A stretch of DNA of 6,278 nucleotides from an uncultured Spirochaetaceae bacterium (lineage in GTDB: Bacteria > Spirochaetota > Spirochaetia > Sphaerochaetales > Sphaerochaetaceae), in NCBI GenBank assembly GCA_947630635.1, contig CANRIJ010000091.1:1-6278 (forward strand), in the 5' to 3' direction. Every line of letters begins with the position of its first letter. Positions within the stretch are counted from its first letter, which is position 1. The notes under the pieces were generated by a model, which was not told the DNA's origin, made no database searches, and saw only the letters and a list, made by a program, of their open reading frames with translations. Below, one piece after another: positions 1 through 4,974 of the stretch. The position numbers and the translations under genes were made by a program.

Positions 1-246
1 TGCAATGGCATTGGGCCTGGATATATCGAGACACCTCAGACAGCGCCTCTTAGAACACCTGGTCATCCATTTAACAATTTCATTCTGTCAAAGACGCCTG
101 CAAATAGGTGGGGAAAACCAGAGGATCTTCAGGGGCCAGCAGTATTCTTGGCATCCGATGCATCCAATTTCGTCAATGGCCATATTCTCTATGTAGATGG
201 CGGTATTCTCGCCTACATTGGAAGACAGCCAGAAGGCAATGCCTAA
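1..246 (+). CDS. Short-chain dehydrogenase/reductase, probable gluconate 5-dehydrogenase (3' end only)
   Basis: This is the C-terminal 81 residues of a cytoplasmic NAD(P)-dependent SDR enzyme; the start lies left of the window. Frame 1 is open from base 1 to a TAA at 244-246. Visible SDR landmarks are the PGYIETP motif (residues 6-12, after the missing YxxxK site), the RWGKPEDL segment (36-43), the FLASDAS motif (49-55) and the end signature NGHILYVDGG (59-68). The tail ILAYIGRQP (69-77) is, from memory of the family, typical of gluconate 5-dehydrogenase (idnO/gno type), which interconverts D-gluconate and 5-keto-D-gluconate. Other sugar-acid SDRs such as 2-deoxy-gluconate 3-dehydrogenase are possible. 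The SDR fold is near certain; the substrate is inferred. A strong hairpin follows 18 bases after the stop codon, so this gene appears to end its own transcription unit. Confidence 0.85.
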   Translation, partial: CNGIGPGYIETPQTAPLRTPGHPFNNFILSKTPANRWGKPEDLQGPAVFLASDASNFVNGHILYVDGGILAYIGRQPEGNA

Positions 247-264
247 AATAAATGAAACACCTTA

Positions 265-300
265 CAAGAGGCCACAGCAGATGTGGCCTCTTGAGTTTTA
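265..300 (+). terminator. Rho-independent terminator after the dehydrogenase
   Basis: A perfect 12-bp stem is formed by 265-276 (CAAGAGGCCACA) and 282-293, with a 5-nt GCAGA loop. A short T run (TTTT at 296-299) follows. The stem is GC-rich in its middle and well placed between the dehydrogenase stop (246) and the next start (320). The T tract is short, so termination may be partial. The remainder of the 247-319 gap holds only the Shine-Dalgarno of the next gene (GGAGGA, 308-313); no convincing promoter was found there. Confidence 0.75.
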
Positions 301-319
301 GAGCTTTGGAGGAATCAGT

Positions 320-1114
320 ATGGAAGTAACAGCTCACTATAGCTATGATGCGGAGAAGGGAATTGAGAGAATCGATGCGATTCTGAATTCAGATGTGACT
401 CAGATGGTAGAAAAACCATCTATTCAGCCAAGGAAGAATCTCACCTATTCAAATGGCTTCTTTGTGAATATCACATCTCTCTTCATAGATATAATTGGAG
501 CCGATGACTTAAATGATAAGCATAAGAGCACAACTATCGCCAAGATCCATAGGAGCTTTATATCCGAGTGTTATGCTCTTTTGATGTCGGAACCGACGAT
601 AAGGGAGATAAATCTCTTTGGCGACTCAATATGGGGAATCTTCGATACTCCCAATCAGAGCGATGTTGAGAGCGTAATAAAGATGGCAGGAAAGCTCAAC
701 ACTCTTGTTGAGATGCTCAATACAAGACTCAAGAAGAAGAGATATAGCGAGCTCTCCGTGGGAATCGGAGTCGATTCTGGCAGATCTCTTATGGTGAAGG
801 CAGGATTCTCTGGCAGCGGTCTCAATGATGTTATTTGGATGGGAGATGTCGTCTCTGGCGCAAGGGACATGGCTGCCTTTGCAGGAAGGTCAGGGCTTCC
901 TACGCTCCTGATATCAGAGAGAGTCTCGCAGCATCTGGACGCAAAACTGAAGAAGGGCATGAGGGCGCTTTTGATCAATAAGGTAAAATACTATGGCGCG
1001 GACATCAAATGCCCGCTAAAGGAGGCTGAGGAGGCTAAATCTGAGGAGAAGAAGGCTGAGGGCAAAAAGCCTATTGATGACAAAAAGGCAGCAGACAAGA
1101 AGCCTAAGAAGTAG
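320..1114 (+). CDS. Orphan class III nucleotidyl-cyclase-fold protein, PycC (Pycsar cyclase)-like
   Basis: Soluble 264-residue protein with no signal peptide or membrane segment. The start is set by GGAGGA at 308-313, 7 bases from the ATG. Class III cyclase landmarks appear in order: FIDIIGADDL (55-64, metal-ligand candidate D57), INLFGDSIWGIF (97-108, second metal-ligand candidate D102), VGIGVDSGRSLM (147-158), KAGFSGSG (160-167) and WMGDVV (173-178). The KHKSTTIAKIHRSFISE block (67-83) and the KAGFSGSG...WMGDVV arrangement resemble, as I recall them, the PycC cyclases of Pycsar. Those make cCMP or cUMP during phage infection to trigger a TIR or membrane effector. Two cautions apply. No such effector is adjacent. 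Where the family has an Asn, then Arg/Lys four residues later, this protein has S179 and D183 (with R182 next to it), so activity is uncertain. Residues 234-264 form a highly charged tail with 12 Lys. The fold is fairly sure; the nucleotide product is unknown. Confidence 0.8.
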   Translation: MEVTAHYSYDAEKGIERIDAILNSDVTQMVEKPSIQPRKNLTYSNGFFVNITSLFIDIIGADDLNDKHKSTTIAKIHRSFISECYALLMSEPTIREINLFGDSIWGIFDTPNQSDVESVIKMAGKLNTLVEMLNTRLKKKRYSELSVGIGVDSGRSLMVKAGFSGSGLNDVIWMGDVVSGARDMAAFAGRSGLPTLLISERVSQHLDAKLKKGMRALLINKVKYYGADIKCPLKEAEEAKSEEKKAEGKKPIDDKKAADKKPKK

Positions 1115-1119
1115 GCTTT
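1099..1119 (+). terminator. Weak hairpin over the cyclase stop codon, possible terminator
   Basis: AAGCCTA (1100-1106) pairs perfectly with TAGGCTT (1112-1118) around a 5-nt loop, with an extra G-U pair at 1099/1119. The right arm contains the TAG stop (1112-1114). The bases that follow (TAGTATTTACC) have only a poor T run, so this is at best a leaky terminator or a 3'-end stabilising hairpin. If it works, the cyclase gene is a single-gene unit bounded by hairpins on both sides. Confidence 0.4.
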
Positions 1120-1159
1120 AGTATTTACCTCTGATTTATTTAAGGGGTAGAATCTATCG

Positions 1160-2680
1160 ATGAAGAGGATTCTGCCCTTTCTTTTTGCTCTAATTCTTCT
1201 AGCCTCATGTGATCGTGTCAGCCATGACGAAGGCCTGGTGAGAATTGCCCTCTCATCTGAGCCTCCTACGCTGGATATCATGATAAATCCATCTCTAAGC
1301 GGACGCTTGATGCTTCTTAGGAATGTCTATGAAAGGCTCTTTGAGATCGATGAAAGCGGAGAGATGGATATGGTGCTTTCAGAGAGCGTAGAATTTGGAG
1401 AGGACAAGAGGTCTCTTTCTATAAAGCTTAGAGAGGATGTCTATTTTCATGATGGAAGCAAGATGGATGAGGAGGATGTCGTCCTTTCCTTAAATAGATG
1501 GCTCGATAAATACAAAACAGCCTCTGACTACGTTCATGGAGCGCGCTTTTACAGCATAGGAGATTACTCAGTGGAAATAGATTCAGAGGGAAGCTTAGCT
1601 CTATTTCCATACTTCATGGCCTCAAGCTCTCAGAGCGCGGTGATTATGAGTAGAGAGAGCATAGAAAATGAGAATCTCGGACTTGTGGTGGATATAGTCG
1701 GCACTGGTCCATTTAAGCTTGAGTCATATTCGAAGGGAGAGAAGGCGGTACTTACTAGAAACATGTCATATTATGGCACTAATGATGAAATTTTAGGCAT
1801 ATCAGATAGTCAAGATGACATCGTTTCTAGGCTTGAATACTATTTTGTGCCAGAGGCGCTAACCAGGAGAATTGGCCTTGAGAGCGGAGCGTATGATGCA
1901 ATAGGGGACGTGATGAGCTACGATGTCGCCGCCTTTGAGGATAATGAGAATATAGCTCTTCTGGGAGAAGAGGAGACTGGATCGATTGCGCTTGTATTCA
2001 ACAAGAGAAGCAGTCTTGGCTCTAATTCTCTTTTTAGGAAGGCGGTCTCTCTTTCATTGGACTTTGATGCGCTTATGAAATCCTGCTATGGAGAGTCTGG
2101 TTATGTGGTTGATTCAAATTACATGGATAGCACAGAGCCTCTATTTAGGCTCTCTGGCGATAGCATATATTCAGAGAGGGATCTAGAGAGGGCAAAGAGT
2201 CTTATAAAAGAGAGTGGGTATAATGGAGAGAGTTTTAGGATTCTTACATCAAATCTCTCTAACATGGATAAGATAGCAGTCTATATGAAGAGCGCTTTGC
2301 AGGAGGTTGGGGTAGAAAGCGAGATCATTATGCTTGATTGGGCGGGTATGCTGGAGGCAAGAAAAGATGAGAGTCTATGGGATATCTATATATCCGCATT
2401 TACCTCTGTACCGCTTCCATCGATGAAGAGCTATCTAATGGAGGACTTTCCGGGATGGATTGATAGAAATGACGCTGAAAGAGTGGAAGAGGTCTTGAAC
2501 TCCGATTCCCTAGAGGAGGCCTCTTTAAAGTGGAGTGAGGTGCAGAGGGCGCTTTGGGAGAGCCTTCCTGTGATTGTTCCGGGCCATTACACGACAGTTT
2601 ATGCCCTTGATAGCAGCTTGGATGGAGTTGAGATGATAGATGGGATGCCCGATTTCAGGTCTTCTCATTATAAAAAGTGA
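1160..2680 (+). CDS. ABC importer substrate-binding lipoprotein, peptide/nickel family (SBP family 5)
   Basis: 506-residue extracytoplasmic solute-binding protein that captures substrate and hands it to the two permeases encoded next. Residues 1-17 are a lipoprotein signal: MKR, a hydrophobic stretch, then lipobox LASC with acylated Cys17. Family 5 signatures follow: the ALSSEPPTLD strand (30-39), LREDVYFHDGSKMDEEDVV (90-108), IVGTGPFKLESYSKGE (179-194) then RNMSYYG (200-206), LFRKAVSLSLDFD (291-303) and DLERAKSLIKESGY (341-354). Length is normal for the DppA/OppA/NikA group. The ligand cannot be read from sequence; peptides are the default, and metal chelates or sugars occur in the family. 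An in-frame TAG at 1148-1150 forbids a longer start, and the signal peptide supports ATG 1160. The Shine-Dalgarno is weak (AGGGG, 1143-1147, 12 bases away). A TAGAAT hexamer lies six bases before the ATG. Confidence 0.92.
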   Translation: MKRILPFLFALILLASCDRVSHDEGLVRIALSSEPPTLDIMINPSLSGRLMLLRNVYERLFEIDESGEMDMVLSESVEFGEDKRSLSIKLREDVYFHDGSKMDEEDVVLSLNRWLDKYKTASDYVHGARFYSIGDYSVEIDSEGSLALFPYFMASSSQSAVIMSRESIENENLGLVVDIVGTGPFKLESYSKGEKAVLTRNMSYYGTNDEILGISDSQDDIVSRLEYYFVPEALTRRIGLESGAYDAIGDVMSYDVAAFEDNENIALLGEEETGSIALVFNKRSSLGSNSLFRKAVSLSLDFDALMKSCYGESGYVVDSNYMDSTEPLFRLSGDSIYSERDLERAKSLIKESGYNGESFRILTSNLSNMDKIAVYMKSALQEVGVESEIIMLDWAGMLEARKDESLWDIYISAFTSVPLPSMKSYLMEDFPGWIDRNDAERVEEVLNSDSLEEASLKWSEVQRALWESLPVIVPGHYTTVYALDSSLDGVEMIDGMPDFRSSHYKK

Positions 2681-2702
2681 GGCAATTGTCTATAATCCGC
2701 TT

Positions 2703-3638
2703 ATGAAAAGGGTCCTTATAAGGCTTCTTTCTGTTTTTATTACGCTCTTTGTGCTATCCCTCATGGTCTTTCTGATGATTGAGGGATCGCTAGGAGATTC
2801 TTCTTCCCTTCTTCTCTCAGAGGACGCAGGAGAGAGGGAGATTGAGCTCTATAGCCAAATGAGAGAGAGCGGACCCTTTTTTGTTCGATACCTTTCGTTC
2901 TTGGCATCGTTCTTTTCTTTTGATTTGGGCTATTCGGCAAATGGTCTTCTGATTGCGCCTATGATCCTGAGCGCTCTTAGAATAACGCTCTTTATTTCGT
3001 TCTCTTCAGTTTTAATATCGCTTGTGATATCGCTTCTCTGGTCGCTTTTTGCTTCCGTCAGAGATGGCTTTTCATATAGAGCTTTGGAGGCTTTCTCGAT
3101 TTTTATTTCCTCGCTTCCCTCATTTGTGATATCGCTTTTTCTGATTTTGGTCTTTTCGCTTAAATTGCGATGGTTTCCAACATCGGGGTATGTCAGGATA
3201 GGCGATAGCTTTTTGGGCTTTCTTGGCTCCCTCTTTCTTCCCATTCTCGTTCTTGCTCTTATGCATATGTCGCTGATGCTCAGAGTCTTTAGGTCCTCTT
3301 TTAGGTCTAATCTTGGCTCTTCCTATTCGCTGGTTCTGAGAAGCGAGGGAGCAAAGGGCGTAAGACTCTCATTTCTCACTTCATTCAGAGAGTCTATTCC
3401 CCTTATTGCCTCCCTCTCAGCAGATAGCTTGGCATCTTCATTTTCAGGCTCTGCAGTTGTGGAGAGCATATTTGCGCTTCCCGGAGTGGGATCGCTATTG
3501 GTCAGCGCTTCTCTTTCTAGGGATTTCAGGCTTACAGGCTCGATTTTAATGGTTGTGGCATTTCTTTCCTCGATTTTCTATCTTTTGAGCGAGTTTGTTG
3601 CGTTTCTCTCTGATCCCAGAGAGAGGAGGGCAAGATGA
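2703..3638 (+). CDS. ABC importer permease, DppB/OppB-like
   Basis: 311-residue inner-membrane subunit forming half of the translocation channel. Roughly six hydrophobic segments are visible, near residues 7-26, 92-117, 128-153, 176-195, 233-260 and 278-301. Landmarks of the DppB family are GD at 31-32, FDLGYS (73-78), LRWFPTSGY (155-163), the cytoplasmic EAA loop with its glycine (SEGAKG, 214-219; aligned Gly216), and the signature SAVVESIFALPGVGSLL (250-266) followed by RDF (273-275). An upstream in-frame ATG at 2640 would overlap the binding-protein gene by 41 bases and add an atypical leader; MKRVLIRLL at 2703 matches the usual family start. No Shine-Dalgarno stands at normal distance (nearest GTGAGG at 2677-2682, 20 bases off), but TATAAT sits six bases before this ATG. 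The gap from the binding-protein stop is 22 bases. The protein is strikingly rich in Ser and Leu. Confidence 0.9.
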   Translation: MKRVLIRLLSVFITLFVLSLMVFLMIEGSLGDSSSLLLSEDAGEREIELYSQMRESGPFFVRYLSFLASFFSFDLGYSANGLLIAPMILSALRITLFISFSSVLISLVISLLWSLFASVRDGFSYRALEAFSIFISSLPSFVISLFLILVFSLKLRWFPTSGYVRIGDSFLGFLGSLFLPILVLALMHMSLMLRVFRSSFRSNLGSSYSLVLRSEGAKGVRLSFLTSFRESIPLIASLSADSLASSFSGSAVVESIFALPGVGSLLVSASLSRDFRLTGSILMVVAFLSSIFYLLSEFVAFLSDPRERRAR

Positions 3639-4480
3639 GGCTAAGAGGCGGAATTATAATTCTAGGCCTTATTTTGGCATTCTCGTTTGCCTTTTCATTT
3701 CTGGAAGTGGGCATAGATTTAAGTAGGAGTCTTTCTGGAGCGTCACTAACATCTCCGCTTGGCTTTGATGATCTTGGAAGAAACTATCTTGTCCTCTTGG
3801 CGAGGGGAACGCTGACATCGCTCTTTTTCTCATTTATATCAGTGAGCATCTCTTTTTTTCTAGGCACTCTGTTATCCCTCTTTCTCTCGCTGTTAAAGCG
3901 TGGATATGAGCTGGCCCTCTCAATTTTAGACTCTGTAAGAATGCTGCCAGTAACAGTAGTGGCGATATTCCTTTCGTCATTTTTTCTCTTGGGAGAGCTC
4001 AGAATCGTTATTTCACTCGTTGTGGTCTTTACCCCGATGTTCACTAGGATATCCTTCTTGAAGCTAAGTGAGATAAGAAACAGGGAATATATTCTATTTC
4101 TGTCAAAGAGCCGAGTATCCAGAAGTAGAGTCTTCTTTTGCCATGTGGTTCCGCATCTTTGGCTCTCAATAAGAGGAGCATATGGAGTATACCTGTCCAC
4201 GAGCATACTTCTTGAGTCGACGCTCTCGTATTTAGGCCTTGGGCTGAGAGAGGAGAGGCCTTCCTTGGGCTCTATAATGGCAAATGCCAAGGACTACATG
4301 CTATATAGGCCATCGCTTTTGATCTATCCGACTCTAATAATGCTTTTGATATCGCTATCGCTCTATCTGATATCCTCGTCACTTGGAGAATTTGATTCGT
4401 CCCTTAAGCGACCTCTGAAGGGTAAGCTTGTCAACATAGCCAAGTTCTCCTCCAATAGGAAGGCCCGAGGCGAGTCTTGA
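3635..4480 (+). CDS. ABC importer permease, DppC/OppC-like
   Basis: 281-residue partner permease of the preceding gene. It starts inside the previous stop (ATGA, 3635-3638) with GGAGGG at 3625-3630, pointing to translational coupling and 1:1 synthesis. Hydrophobic segments lie near residues 5-24, 61-88, 103-120, 122-137, 182-200 and 228-249. Family marks are SPLGFDDLGRNYL (40-52; compare the family's HPLGTDxxGRDxxSR) and ESTLSYLGLG...RPSLGSIM (194-215). The cytoplasmic EAA loop (152-175) keeps the downstream HVVPH but carries Arg160 where the family normally has glycine, and LFL where it has EAA-like residues. No N-terminal OppC-type extension is present. The family normally ends near the SLGEFD...LKRP stretch (249-260); the remaining residues, rich in Lys/Arg/Ser, read through the antisense strand of recR. 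No ATPase gene follows. Confidence 0.88.
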   Translation: MRLRGGIIILGLILAFSFAFSFLEVGIDLSRSLSGASLTSPLGFDDLGRNYLVLLARGTLTSLFFSFISVSISFFLGTLLSLFLSLLKRGYELALSILDSVRMLPVTVVAIFLSSFFLLGELRIVISLVVVFTPMFTRISFLKLSEIRNREYILFLSKSRVSRSRVFFCHVVPHLWLSIRGAYGVYLSTSILLESTLSYLGLGLREERPSLGSIMANAKDYMLYRPSLLIYPTLIMLLISLSLYLISSSLGEFDSSLKRPLKGKLVNIAKFSSNRKARGES

Positions 4481-4972
4481 TACAGAGAGTCCCTCCCTCT
4501 TTGATAAGAGCTCGCTTAGGTAGAGGGCAGTGGTATCTCCCTCCTCGGTTGGATTTGTTGCGATTATAGCCTCCTGGAAGGCGCCTTCGTCAATTCGCTT
4601 CAAGAGCTCTCTTATTCTCAGGGATCCCGGTCCTATTCCGTTTAGTGGATCGATTGCCCCTCCAAGCACGTGGAAGAGGCCATTATATGCGCCTGAGGAG
4701 GCTATTGAGAAGACATCCTCTGGCTCCTCTACGATGCATATAAGACTCTTGTCTCTCTTTTCGTTATTGCAGTATTCGCACTCTCCCTCGCTATAGGAGC
4801 CGCAAATAGGGCATATATTCACTCTTTCCTGAATTGTCCCAATTGCGTTTGAGAGTGCCTGATTATATGCCTTGTCGGTCTTCATTAGATGAAAAGCGAG
4901 TCGGGATGCGCTCTTTTCGCCCATTCCGGGAAGCCTCTTCAATAGTCTCACCAGTTCATCAAAGCTCTTCAT
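4379..4972 (-). CDS. recR: Recombination mediator RecR
   Basis: Complete 197-residue RecR, about the usual length (around 200). It is a DNA-binding ring protein that, with RecO/RecF, helps load RecA onto SSB-coated gapped DNA. Domains in order: helix-hairpin-helix LPGMGEKSASRLAFHL (14-29); a four-cysteine zinc finger (C54, C57, C65, C68); a Toprim domain starting at ICIVEEPEDVFSIASSG (78-94) and running through GGAIDPLNGIGP (104-115) and ATNPTEEGDTTALYL (138-152); and the C-terminal RLASGLPIGGELGYVD motif (166-181). Start ATG (4972-4970) has a good Shine-Dalgarno (GGAGG at 4984-4980) lying inside the end of dnaX, two bases after the dnaX stop, so it is very likely co-transcribed and coupled. 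The ybaB gene often found between dnaX and recR is absent. Its last 102 bases overlap, head to head at the 3' ends, with the DppC-like gene. Confidence 0.97.
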   Translation of the reverse strand: MKSFDELVRLLKRLPGMGEKSASRLAFHLMKTDKAYNQALSNAIGTIQERVNICPICGSYSEGECEYCNNEKRDKSLICIVEEPEDVFSIASSGAYNGLFHVLGGAIDPLNGIGPGSLRIRELLKRIDEGAFQEAIIATNPTEEGDTTALYLSELLSKREGLSVSRLASGLPIGGELGYVDKLTLQRSLKGRIKFSK

Positions 4973-4974
4973 CT

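Noticed and set aside
5..196. Open frame of 63 codons on the plus strand at the left edge
   Set aside because: It is out of frame with the SDR coding sequence read from base 1, which carries clear family motifs; the 63-codon protein has no recognisable features.
218..249. Promoter-like pair TTGGAA / TAAAAT ahead of the cyclase gene
   Set aside because: The spacer is 20 bases, it overlaps the SDR coding end, and any transcript would run straight into the hairpin at 265-293.
2640..2702. Upstream ATG for the DppB-like permease
   Set aside because: It would add 21 residues unlike the family N-terminus and overlap the binding-protein gene by 41 bases; the basic-plus-hydrophobic start at 2703 fits the family.
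1114..2703. Binding-protein gene or small frames as a Pycsar effector
   Set aside because: The downstream gene is a plain lipoprotein solute-binding protein with no TIR or nucleotide-binding domain and only a signal peptide; the 45-base gap before it is too short to encode an effector.
3026..3137. Repeated GATATCGCTT words (3026, 3128; near copy at 4348)
   Set aside because: They encode Ile-Ser-Leu runs in membrane segments with a fixed codon preference; there is no regular spacing or flanking repeat, so this is not a CRISPR or mobile-element signal.
3784..4290. 168-codon open frame on the minus strand
   Set aside because: It lies wholly antisense to the DppC-like permease, whose motifs are clear; it is a by-product of the Ser/Leu-rich codon pattern. 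The other minus frames at 655-978, 991-1281 and 2930-3244 are the same kind of shadow.
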